Part shown: positions 23,261 to 34,003 of the stretch, piece after piece
Layout: every line of letters begins with the position of its first letter
Position numbering within the stretch: position 1 is the first letter of the stretch
Origin: Parasponia andersonii
Lineage: Eukaryota > Streptophyta > Magnoliopsida > Rosales > Cannabaceae
DNA length: 64,000 nt
Assembly: GCA_002914805.1 (NCBI GenBank)
Contig: JXTB01000292.1
Span: 378,419 to 442,418, forward strand
Reading direction: 5' to 3'
The notes under the pieces: model-generated
Databases searched by the model: none
Seen by the model: the letters and a program-made list of their open reading frames with translations, nothing else
Told to the model about the DNA's origin: nothing
Program-made: the position numbers and the translations under genes

Positions 23261-24146
23261 TCTTACCGACGAATTAATAACTCCTGTTTTTACACTTAGT
23301 CAATAGTGATTTTTTATTTGGAGGAGTAAATAGTGAATTTTTTTTTCTATTAGTGTAACAAAAAGTTGTACTTTCGGAAAAGGAAAATTCGGACAAATTT
23401 TAGACTGATGTCTTAATGTCATGCTCAGATAGAACATTATCATGTTTGTTTGTCTGGTATCTTTTTATTTTTATTTTTATTGTTTTTAGTAAAGTCGTTT
23501 AAAAGAGATCGTCATTTTGGATGACACCCCAAAATGTTATCCACCTAGAATTTGACGAAGTTAATTATCCAAACTCATAATAGGCTAAATTAATTAGCTA
23601 ACTCACGCCATTCATCATTAGCGGGCCACTCTTTCGTTTTACTTTTCTTTTTCATTGTTTTCCTTGAGGTGGGTTAAAGGTTTTTGAGTATGTGTATTGC
23701 GCGTGAACGCAGTGTTGAGTGCCACACAAAAGTATCATTAATTATTAATTCCAATTAATTAATAAGAAAAAAATAAATCGTAAAATCTTGGAAAGCATTT
23801 CTTCTTTTTTTTTTTTTTAAAAAAAAATGCAATTGGAACCTGAATTTCGCTTATGCAATATACAAAGGAAAAGGTGGAGGAAGACATTTTCCTAGCATTT
23901 TATAAATTTTCCTTTGAAGCTTTCTTTTTTAACTTTCTTGTAAAAATTCTAATTATTCTAGAGTTTAAAAAAAAAAAAATCTTTCCTTTTCAGACAATGA
24001 AAAGTAGAGTTCCTTGAAATTTTGTTTTCTTTCCACTCTAAAATCTAGAGTTTTAAGCTTATATGACTAGTACTAAAAATACCAATTTTTTCCACCCAAA
24101 AAAGTTGTTCGCATCATTGGCCCAAAAAATTTATATTGCTATTCCT
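23261..24146. other. AT-rich stretch, no gene seen
   Basis: Poly-A and poly-T tracts near 23805-23830 and 23965-23980. Nothing recognised. Confidence 0.5.
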
Positions 24147-24631
24147 GGGTTTATGGCATAAATGGTTCTTGAAGTATTTAATTTGTGATAAATTGGTCCT
24201 TAAAAGTTTAAATTATAATAATTAAATTTTTAAATTTTCTATTATGAATTTTTAATATGAAATAATTTGGTTTATAAATTACCTAAATTACATATTGTTG
24301 TTACATTTCTGACCAAAAACATACGTGAAAAGTATATTATAGAATCTAAAATTGTATTTATAAGAAGATAAATTAAACAAAAAGAATTGAAGAAAATAAA
24401 AAATATATTATTTGTATTTTTTGGGATTCTTGAAAATGCAAATTTAGAAAGAATTTTTCTTGATCCTTCATTTTTATGTTTAAAATTTCTAAAAGTAAAT
24501 AAATTTTCAAATATTATTATATGCTCCTCACATGATTTTTATTTTTAGTTAGAAATCTAAAAATAAGTTATAGTATAAACAGTCTAAGAATTATATTACT
24601 TAATTTAAAGAAACATTTGTGCTATTAACCC
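24147..24631. mobile_element. Mutator-type MITE, copy 2
   Basis: Starts GGGTTTATGGCATAAATGG and ends CATTTGTGCTATTAACCC, as in copy 1 at 5032-5612. Flanks GCTATTCCT (24138-24146) and TCCGTTCCT (24632-24640) match at 6 of 9, an aged 9-bp target duplication. The interior block GACCAAAAACA(T/C)A is shared with copy 1. Confidence 0.7.
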
Positions 24632-26334
24632 TCCGTTCCTAGCGTTACTTGTAAAACATTGTACTTTACATTTTTCACTTTAAAAAAAAAAAAAAGCATG
24701 ACTTTTTTTTGATAAACAGAAAAAGAAAAAAGCATGACTTATGAATTATAGAAAACAGATCTGAAGTCCCATCATATAAGTGCTGTTCAAACAAAAAATT
24801 TTATAATTGTTTAATAATCTTTTACACCCTTTAGCAACCAAAAGCCAACAACAACAACAACAACGTGACTTTCCTCACCCGTGCATTTTGGACTGGCTTA
24901 CGCGTTTACTTGTTTAACAAAGCCACTCAAAATAAGGCTGCGTTTCCCGATTTTAAGTAATAAGCAAATCTCTTGAATAAATTATGCTTATACTAATGCA
25001 CTTTATTTATAAGTCTTTGTGATCGCAGGCATAATTTCGCAGTAATCATATTTCTTCCTACTAAATAGATTATTTGTCATTTTATCTCACACAAGTAGAA
25101 AATTCATGTAATTGTAGTAATAGTTTAGTAGTAATGATATTCCCTCTTAAAACAAAGATCATAAATGTTAAACGACGGAGTCAGAAATTTGGCCTAATCG
25201 AGGTTAGAAATACTTTTTTTTTTTTTTTTCTATTCGAAGACTTATTCTGTATTTTGTCTATTTTGAGAGAGTTTTTATATATAATTTAAGTCTAAAATTT
25301 TAAATACTTATAAATATTTAAGTATTTTTCTAAAAAAATAAAAAATAAGTAGGAGATCAAGTCCCCATTAAGCTTGTTATGCCTCCGTGACTGCTCATGT
25401 TGTTAACCGCATCTCTTTTGGATATCGAGAATAGGGTCAAATCTTTTACTCACAAATTAAAACTAAATCCGAGTCTGCTGTATGTCCGTCACTGCTTACG
25501 TCGCCAAATCGCACATTTTCTGGATAATATGAGTTCAAATCTTTTACTCACAAGTTAAAACTAAATAAAAAGTAAATAAGACTATTGATTTCTCTTTCTT
25601 TTTCCCCACGTTGTGAGAACTAATAACAAGGTAGTTTGGATGGTTTACATTCATTTTTTTTTTCAAAATTTAGATGATATATTAAAATAAGTGAAAAATA
25701 ATATTAATTATTAAAGATTAAGTGCTGAAACTTAAATAACAAATAATGACTTTATATTGTCACATCTTTTCTCTCTGCTCACACTTTTACTAAAATAATA
25801 AGTAGATCTCTTGAATAAATTATGCGCATATTAGTTCGAAAATTAGTTATCACTTGTTAATTATTATTTTAAAATAGAATATTTAAAAAAAATAAAGAAT
25901 AAAATATAAAAAACAAAGAGGAGGGAAAAAAAACATAAAATTAGTACAAAGATTTTTTTTGGATTAGGTCTCCCTGAAAAATTTTCTAGCCCTTGCTAAG
26001 TAAGGCCCTAAATTTCATTTTAGTACCGTTCACTCTATGAGACTCGTGTGGATTCTACATCGAAATAATGATAACACTAACACTTTTACATGTTACATCA
26101 ATCAATACATACATTATAAAATCACGGCAGCGTAAAAAGCTGACACTAGCTTTGAAATTGACAGAAGATGAAAGCAAACATGGTTCTTACTTATTTAGTA
26201 CGAAAACCAAAAATGGTCCTGGAGTTGCTACATTACCACGGCCGCCATTCCATTATTATCATAATATCAAAGTTGATCAGCGTGTGCATGTGATACGTGC
26301 CATATGAATGGTTATATTTATTGCATGTGAACAA
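24632..26334. other. AT-rich stretch with one local duplication
   Basis: No gene seen. A diverged tandem duplication lies at 25385-25566. ORFs at 25074-25289 and 26068-26307 have no recognisable feature. Confidence 0.5.
25385..25566. repeat. Diverged tandem duplication of about 80 bp
   Basis: Both units start CCGT(G/C)ACTGCT(C/T)A and end CAAATCTTTTACTCACAA(A/G)TTAAAACTAAAT. They occupy 25385-25468 and 25486-25566. Confidence 0.75.
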
Positions 26335-27365
26335 TAGGAATATGAATATTTATCACTTATGGAGGTCATATACATTGCATACGTTGAAAGAATGGTTTGG
26401 AAAAACATTATAAATAGTCCTTTTGAGATATGAAAATGCTTAAAATGGAGTTTAGGTGAAAGAGAAATTGAAACTCAAAATGAGAAAGATCTAGAATTGG
26501 ATTTGTAATATACTATAATTACAAAATTTATTTTGTACAATTATTTAGTCTCATAAAACTGAGGTAATAGTCAAAAATATTCTTAACTATTATATTGTAT
26601 CTGTCAAATAGTTTTCAGCCATATTAATAGAAATATGGCTTATTGTTGTTACGTTGTAACAGACAAACATTTTTCAGATATGTTAATGAACTATTATGTT
26701 GTAACAGAAAAACATATTCCCCTATATTAATGGGATATTAATGACTTGGCTTCTCTATGAATACTATAAAAGAAGACCTTCTCTTTCACTTTTACATACA
26801 CTAAAATATTTTTTAGCTTATTCCTCTCTTTCATATTCTCTCTATAGTAGTTAAGAAATAGTTAATAAGTAGTTAGAGAGTTTGAGTTCTTTCTTTTCAG
26901 TATGGTCGAGCTTTCTTGAATTCTGGTGATAGAGTTTGGGTATTGTTCAGTTTGTTGTGAGTAGCAAGTTAGTACGACGTTGTTATTTGTGAACCGTTTT
27001 ATATCTAGAGAAACAGATTCTGATGACATTCCTCTAAACATCCTGGTGAGGAGGCGTAACTGTTCTAAGAAAATTGTGTGAAACACAAAGCTCGGTTTGG
27101 TTTCTTTATTCCTTTATTATTTTGGTCATTATAATCATGATTATTGTTATAGTAAATTAATTGTGATTTATTTTGTTACGTAATTTGATTTGTTTTTGTG
27201 ATAATTTTTACTATCCAAATTGTGGTTAAATAATTTATTACATCATATGTTATAACTGATTATTGTTATATTTTTATTTCTAGATATATTATTAGTTGCA
27301 ATAATTTTTTCAAATAATATATACCCGTAGGAATATGAATATTTATCACTTATGGAGGTCATATA
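26335..27365. repeat. 38-bp direct repeats bracketing about 955 bp
   Basis: TAGGAATATGAATATTTATC and its continuation to GTCATATA occur identically at 26335-26372 and 27328-27365. The enclosed DNA contains CTATAAAAGAAGACC near 26762 and an LTR-like transcribed-region look, but no polypurine tract or primer site. The repeat is far longer than any usual target duplication. Confidence 0.8.
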
Positions 27366-27454
27366 AATTATATATACTAGCTATATATTTTAGAAAGTTT
27401 CGCACTTTCAACCACCCGTAGCCACACTCATCTAAACTTTATTTATCTTCTTGT

Positions 27455-27658
27455 ATGTTTGTTCTCTTTCTTATCATCTGCTATGGTGGTGGCACCACTT
27501 GTTTTAGACTAGCAATAACACTCTCCAATGATAACTTGGATCCATTTAAGACCCATGAGCAAGTGGCACTCTCCAATGATAACTTGGATCCATTTAAGAC
27601 CCATGAACATTGCAAAATTGCATCATTGTCATTAGTGCTAGGCACAATTATTAAATAG
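27455..27658 (+). CDS. Short ORF with an in-frame 16-residue repeat (doubtful)
   Basis: 67 codons. It begins with a hydrophobic MFVLFLIICYGG stretch that could act as a signal peptide, then LSNDNLDPFKTHE appears twice because a 48-bp DNA unit (from 27519) is duplicated in tandem. The in-frame duplication follows simply from a 48-bp unit. No family recognised and no splice or promoter evidence, so probably not a gene. Confidence 0.15.
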   Translation: MFVLFLIICYGGGTTCFRLAITLSNDNLDPFKTHEQVALSNDNLDPFKTHEHCKIASLSLVLGTIIK

Positions 27659-29780
27659 ATATCTTAATAAACCAATTTTACGATACATGTGAGGTTCATT
27701 GCGTATGTTTACATGAATAGCACACCTAGCTATACATCTTGTGATATAAAAGAATATACTCAACCTCAGCTTTGGGCCTCTGAAGTATGGAGTCAGTGCT
27801 AATTCAACCATGAATTTTGAAATGTATCAACTTTGGTCCCAAAAATTTGTTTTTGCTTGATAGAAGAGATAAGTAGAAGAAACAAGAAAGAAGAGAGCTG
27901 AATAGGTGACTGGATTAGCGGATGGACGTGCACATGGATGTAATTATTTATCAGAAAGTACTTTGAAAAAATGAATTAGTATGTAGGTCAAATCATCTGT
28001 TTGAGATAATTCTAATCTCTTCAAATTAGTGAGATTTTGGAGAAATTTAGGAGAGAAATATCATTCAAATGGTAAAGTGCTAGTCATCGTATAAATAAAA
28101 TCTTCACTTCACTTTCTCCTACATAGTCATACTAAATATTTTTTTTCCCTCTCGTTTTTTCTTTCTATACTATTTTTTCTCTTACCAAACAATCTTTCAC
28201 ATTCTCTACTTTTTCTTCTTACTTTTTTTCCTCTCCGCTTTCTATCCTACTAATCATAGCTAGACAATATTTGATAGAAAGGAAAAAAAAATAGGAGTGA
28301 AGGAAATAATAGGAAAGAGAGAGAGAGAGAAAATGTATAAATGAAAATGAAAACGTTTTTACTCAATTGATGATTGATATATAAGGAGAAAAAAACTAAT
28401 TTATTTTAAAATAGTTATTTTATTTTTTTATCAAAATTTTAAAATTAATATGCAACATTATTTTAGTAAATTTCACTTTCACACATTAATAAATAATTTT
28501 TGTTTGTTTTTCTCTCTATTTTTATTAAAAAAAATATTTGTGTAAACATTACGATTTTTTTCCCTTCTCTTTTTCCTCCTACCAAATAACAGAATTTTTT
28601 TGTTTTGCCACCAATGTGTAGAAAAGTTATTGCTGGTTTTCCTTTTTTTCGTCGTTGTCCATTGATTATAATAGTTATTATATTTGGCTTGAGCCCCGAA
28701 TGCTTTACTCAAAAGTGCCTCAACTAAAGCAACAAGACACATGACGTCTTAAATTTATAAAGTAATGTCATTTAAGATCCCAGCGTCAACAACAAATCCA
28801 TTATAAATCTTTTTGTGCGTCTTCCAAAGATTTGATCCATCTAATATAATTAAAATTTTCATTTCTATTTATTTTGTTCTGAGTACAATAGTATCGAGTT
28901 AAATTCTTGAATTGAATTGATCTCTTTATAACTGGTTTCAATAAAGTTTTTCTACTTTTTTTTGTGAGTAATTCGATTAAGTTTTTCTGAACATCCCTAG
29001 ACTGATAAAGATGGGATAATGGGAGCAGCAATATAAAAAACATAAAATACAACTTCGAGACAAAATAAGTGGTGTACAGTTGTGTAATCCACGTGAGTCT
29101 CGTGTGATAAATTATGCCAAAAACAAAAAAGCTATTGTGATAATAAAATTTCAAAGGTTCATAGCATTGTTCTAATGTTCTATTAATTATTTGTTTTATT
29201 ATTCCATTCTAATCACGTATATCATTTAATACTGCAAATCTTATGTTTGAAAGTTATTGTAGTAGCTGATTGGATATTTTTTTATATAATTTTTCTAATT
29301 ATTCCCTTAAAAAAACAGTAGTTGGAGGATATTCAAAATCATTTTATTAATGATGTTTGATCCAAAGTGCAGATCACATGTGCATTATATTATATAATTT
29401 CGACTACTGCAATACTACACATTTTTATTTTATTTTCCATTTACCGTGACTAAAATATACATAGGCATATGGTAACTTCTTAACAGCCCAACAGGCTAAC
29501 AGGTTGTCCGTATGTGTTGTTTGTACCGAACATGATTAAATTAACATTTCCCTCTTGGTGGAAAAGAATAACCATATTTTTTTCCATAAAAAAAAATATG
29601 ATCTATTAAAGTAGTAACCTGTCAGAATTCAAAATAAATAAACAAAAACAAGACAAAAGAAAGTATTGCGCTGTGACAAGGCATATCAGAAATACATTAC
29701 AAAAATCTTTGATTTGGTAAAAAATTCTCGAGGATCGAGCACCTAAAAACAAACTTAAAAGGAGCATTTTTTCACATGTT
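27659..29780. other. AT-rich intergenic stretch upstream of the transporter
   Basis: No gene seen. Minus-strand ORFs at 28479-28742 and 28801-29154 are Lys/Asn/Phe-rich and lack domains. Confidence 0.55.
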
Positions 29781-29863
29781 GGACCGTTGAGGGAAGAATA
29801 TGTGCCTTTGCCTTTGCCGAGTCCAACTTTGTCCCTCCTCCTCCTGTCCCCCCCCGAGGGTAA

Positions 29864-30351
29864 ATGTTTCGAGCTTTTCCTCGGTTCTCTAATGGCGGAG
29901 ATTTCTAACCCAGACCCAACTCCAGTCATCTCTCTCTTCGCATGGTTTGTCTTTCATTTTTCATTTTTTCAATTTCCTATACCCGAGTTCTCATTCCAGG
30001 CTCGTTTTTGTTTGTTTTTTGTTTTTTTTTTTTTTTCAGTCTTGTTTTGTGTTTGAGTTGAGTTTAATTTAGGGATAACGTTAATGTTGTGGATCATACC
30101 CATTTGTTATTTTGGTGTGAATTGATTAGATATTATTTGATTTGACAAGCCCATACTTTTTCTCTGTCTCTTTTTTTTTAGTGATTTTTGGATTATTCTA
30201 AGGTTAAGGCAAAATAGTTCTGTATTTTGGAATTGACTTGTAAAGTTTTCTTTGAATGATTTCTTCTATTTTAGTGAACTGTACACTTCGTTAAACTGAA
30301 CTATCAAAAACCCAGTATTTATATTGTCCAAAACTTGGTTCTAACTGCAGA
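29864..30351 (+). promoter_or_regulatory. Upstream ORFs in the spliced leader of the polyamine transporter
   Basis: The exon ending at 29942 (donor ATG|GTTTGT) splices to an acceptor CTGCAG at 30350. An ATG at 29892 opens MAEISNPDPTPVISLFA, and the exon-end TG joins the exon-start A at 30351 to make a TGA stop. That gives a 17-codon uORF ending 38 nt before the main ATG at 30390. A second ATG at 29864 opens an overlapping 14-codon frame closed before the junction. The splice model is inferred from the sequence; transcription is not shown. Confidence 0.45.
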
Positions 30352-30389
30352 AATTGAAGAGCACAGAGGCTAGACAAGCTTCAATTTCA

Positions 30390-31823
30390 ATGGGAGACGT
30401 GAGTGGTGCTGAATATGTTACAGTTGGGGACGAACATTCCCCTAGGAGGGATAATCTCAAGAAAGTCTCAGTTCTGCCATTGGTTTTCCTGATATTCTAT
30501 GAGGTTTCCGGAGGGCCATTTGGGGTCGAGGACAGTGTTGGGGCAGCTGGGCCTCTTCTAGCTCTTGTTGGTTTCCTGGTCCTTCCACTGATATGGAGTA
30601 TCCCAGAAGCCTTGATCACTGCAGAAATGGGTACCATGTTCCCTGAGAATGGGGGTTATGTGGTCTGGGTATCATCTGCTTTGGGCCCCTTTTGGGGGTT
30701 TCAGCAAGGTTGGATGAAATGGTTGAGTGGGGTTATAGATAATGCTCTTTATCCAGTTCTGTTTCTGGACTATTTGAAGTCAGCAATCCCGGCTTTAGGC
30801 GGTGGTTTTCCAAGAATCATAGCAGTTTTGGTTTTGACCCTAATCCTCACTTACATGAACTACAGGGGTTTGACTATTGTGGGATGGGCTGCTGTTCTGC
30901 TGGGGATCTTTTCAATTCTTCCTTTTGTGGTCATGGGACTCATGGGGATCCCAAGGTTGGAGCCTTCAAGATGGTTAGAGGTAGATCTACACACTGTGGA
31001 CTGGAGCTTGTATCTGAACACACTCTTCTGGAATCTTAACTACTGGGATTCAATAAGTACACTTGCAGGTGAAGTACATAACCCAAAGAAAACTCTGCCA
31101 AAGGCTTTGTTTTATGCTTTGATCTTGGTAGTTCTTGGCTACTTCTTCCCCCTCTTAATTGGTACCGGGGCTGTTCCGGTCGATCGTGCATTATGGACTG
31201 ATGGGTACTTCTCGGATGTTGCTAAAATTGTTGGAGGAGTTTGGTTGAGATGGTGGATCCAAGGGGCTGCAGCAATGTCAAATATGGGAATGTTTGTCGC
31301 TGAAATGAGTAGTGACTCATTTCAACTTCTAGGAATGGCAGAACGAGGGATGCTGCCCGACTTCTTTTCCAAGAGGTCTCGCTATGGAACCCCAATGGTT
31401 GGCATTTTGTTCTCAGCTTCTGGCGTCCTTTTGTTATCTTGGTTGAGCTTTCAAGAGATCGTAGCTGCAGAAAATTTCTTGTACTGCTTTGGAATGATTT
31501 TGGAGTTCATAGCATTTGTGCGGTTAAGAATAAAGCACCCAGCAGCAGCCCGGCCTTTCAAGATACCAGTTGGAACTGTCGGAGCCGTTCTTATGTGTGT
31601 TCCTCCAACCATATTGATTTGTGTTGTATTGGCTCTTTCTTCAGTCAAGGTCTTGGTGGTAAGCCTCGGTGCAATAGCAATCGGAATTATGATTGAGCCC
31701 TGTCTCAAACATTCTGAGAGAAAGGGATGGATGAAGTTCTCCACGAGCACTGAGCTTCCAGATCTTAATGTTGCTCGGCAAGAGAGTGACTCCTTAATAG
31801 ATGACCAAGTTTTTAGACCATGA
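30390..31823 (+). CDS. PUT: Polyamine uptake transporter (APC/LAT family)
   Basis: A single-exon ORF of 477 codons from the first ATG. Eleven further codons upstream are open but start at no ATG, and an intron acceptor lies at 30350. The protein is a multi-spanning membrane carrier, about 12 helices by hydropathy. It has the family's hallmark [13 protein letters not shown] in helix 1 (residues 37-49), [17 protein letters not shown] (78 on), [37 protein letters not shown] and [20 protein letters not shown]. Known family role: proton-coupled import of spermidine, spermine, putrescine and paraquat at the plasma membrane, Golgi or ER. Arabidopsis members are PUT1-5, including RMV1 and PAR1. The short N-terminus ([12 protein letters not shown]) and polar C-tail are as usual. 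Which PUT orthologue this is I cannot say. The frame is intact. Confidence 0.95.
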   Translation: MGDVSGAEYVTVGDEHSPRRDNLKKVSVLPLVFLIFYEVSGGPFGVEDSVGAAGPLLALVGFLVLPLIWSIPEALITAEMGTMFPENGGYVVWVSSALGPFWGFQQGWMKWLSGVIDNALYPVLFLDYLKSAIPALGGGFPRIIAVLVLTLILTYMNYRGLTIVGWAAVLLGIFSILPFVVMGLMGIPRLEPSRWLEVDLHTVDWSLYLNTLFWNLNYWDSISTLAGEVHNPKKTLPKALFYALILVVLGYFFPLLIGTGAVPVDRALWTDGYFSDVAKIVGGVWLRWWIQGAAAMSNMGMFVAEMSSDSFQLLGMAERGMLPDFFSKRSRYGTPMVGILFSASGVLLLSWLSFQEIVAAENFLYCFGMILEFIAFVRLRIKHPAAARPFKIPVGTVGAVLMCVPPTILICVVLALSSVKVLVVSLGAIAIGIMIEPCLKHSERKGWMKFSTSTELPDLNVARQESDSLIDDQVFRP

Positions 31824-32481
31824 ATGCAATATCCCCAACCAATGGTTTCACTTGTCCTGGAAAGAAATCTATGGCAGCTTCTCTTTTAAGTTATAATGTT
31901 GGTAAACAAAGTATGGAGTTACAGGTCTGTATGATAAAGCAGTTTGTCATCTTGGCTTTTATAGTGATGACAAGTTGTTTGTCATCTTAGTTTTAAGGAT
32001 GATGATACATAGAAATGTCTATGAAATATTTGGAAATCTTTATCACGATCCCATGGTGTTGTATGTGAACTTGGTTTTAGTAGATTTGGTACCGTGCCTT
32101 ACGTCAAAGATGTAAATTAGACTTTTATAGTTGTAACAGATCTTGTAATTTGTAACCTTTTGATTTGGCCGTTAATCAAGAGCCGGACTGCATCTTGGTT
32201 AAGTAAACCTTGTTTTCTGTTACTAGTAAAAGTTTCTGTCCATAATTATGTTGGCAATCGCTCGTGGTTTTTTACAAATTGAAGTTAAAAGTTCTAAAGA
32301 AAGAAGGCTCTTTTACAGGAACTTTAAATAGGTGAGGTCATTGGGACTCCGGAGTCGCACCGGACAAAAGGTTAACTGAAACAAGCACTTGAATTTCGAC
32401 TGTTGTATTCGACAAGGTTAAACTACTGGTGAACTTATTTATTAGAATAAATCGTCCCAATGGTTCTAACCACTGGGAAAG
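31824..32481. other. 3' UTR and flank of the transporter
   Basis: T-rich sequence typical of a plant 3' UTR up to about 32230. No other feature. Confidence 0.5.
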
Positions 32482-32883
32482 CCTCATTTTGGTCACTAAA
32501 TTTTAAATTATGTTATATGAAAATTTCATTTTATTCCTTACTTAAGAAGTATGTGAGATACATCTGTTCTTCTGATATAATATTATATTATTTTGTATAA
32601 CAAAAGCAGAGAATAAAATATTAATTAAAATAATTTATAAATGATTGATTAGATAAGATTTAGTTGTATATCCAACAATAATGCATTTTAAAACTACTTA
32701 AAATGTGATATTTTGCTGCAGTTAATAATACATGAAGACAAATCTATCTCATGTGTTTTGTTTTTTTTTTTTTTTTTTGTTAACAATCAAACATAATATA
32801 TAGCAGAAAAGATTAAAATAAAATTTTTTTATTAGTTTAAAGATTAATAAGATGAAATTTAAAATTTAAGGACCAAAATGAGG
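32482..32883. mobile_element. Inverted-repeat element (MITE candidate)
   Basis: Ends are inverted: CCTCATTTTGGTCACTAAAT at the left, and the right end read in reverse gives CCTCATTTTGGTCCTTAAAT. The arms run about 35 bp. Total length is 402 bp and AT-rich, with a poly-T run near 32760. No clear target duplication, no coding. Confidence 0.65.
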
Positions 32884-34003
32884 TTTTTGGAATTAATAGA
32901 ATCATTTTTCTAATTTAGTAATTTCATCGACAAAAAGCAATTGTCCTTATAATCTGAATTTCCCCATGGTTAATTTCGTTGAGAAAGAGCAATCATTGCT
33001 TAGCAAAAAGCTGAGTTTTGTTGAGGAAGGAATTCTACCTCGATTAAAGTTGTTGACGTATTGTCGAACAAGTTTCTCCTCGATAAAATAGTCTACTATG
33101 CTCGAGAAGATGAATTATCCTTGAAACAATTTGCAATATTCTCGAGGAATGCAACATAACTCGGAAAAAAAAAAAATTATTTCAGTGAGAAAATATCAAT
33201 TTCATGTGGTGAGAGGAAGTAAGAGACGAGCGTGAGGAGAATATTTCCCAAATTGCATACCAAATGGATGGACCAAGTTGCAGAGGTGACTGCTCAATTA
33301 CTTTATATGTTGCTTCATCATGCAGGTAACTAGTAACTACATGTCGTTTACTTGAAAAAGAAGGATGGGAAGTTGATTAAAGTTGCAGATCAACTGAGCT
33401 AGTATCTGATGATACTACATAGACATTCTCGGAGTGAACACTTGCAAGAGATACGATTCCAAAAGGGAGAGAGAATGAGAAATGACGAAATTTCATGTTT
33501 AATTTCTGGTGGGAATCCTACTTACTATAAGTCAAGAAAACGGACATGCATAATACCTTTTCAAGCACAGCAATATGCAACGGACTGTTTTTTTTTTTTT
33601 TTTTTCTAGGAAATCGAAATTAAATAGCAAGAAAGCACCTCTAATTGTGACGCTTATTCGTTTCTATTCCACCTACATATAACATATCTGAGTACAAATT
33701 ATACGTACAATGTTTATACTTTCGTACATAAATTGTTTTTCTGAGTAGTTTACCCACGTATGTACGTATATAGAAACTAAAAGTACCATAATTATACACA
33801 CAATTTGATATCATGGGCTCAAAGAAAACTGATTCTTTCAGAACAAGATTACTTCTCGATCACCTTCTATGTTCAAGCTCCTCCACGCTTGTCCTGCGAA
33901 TTTATAGGATAAAAGATCAAAAATAAATTAAAATATAGAAAAAAAGAATTCGTGGTAAGAAATTAAGATCAAATAATAGTTTTTCACAAGAAACTAATAT
34001 GCT
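32884..34003. other. Intergenic, downstream of the receptor-like protein
   Basis: No gene seen. The part nearest 34003 should be the 3' UTR of the minus-strand receptor gene. Confidence 0.5.

Noticed and set aside
29606..29929. 107-codon minus-strand ORF upstream of the transporter
   Set aside because: Lies antisense over the transporter leader and upstream region. No domain and low-complexity hydrophobic end.
29892..29942. Coding first exon of the transporter starting MAEISNPDP
   Set aside because: Joining donor 29942 to acceptor 30350 gives an immediate TGA, and nearby alternative acceptors also start with A. So it is treated as a uORF.
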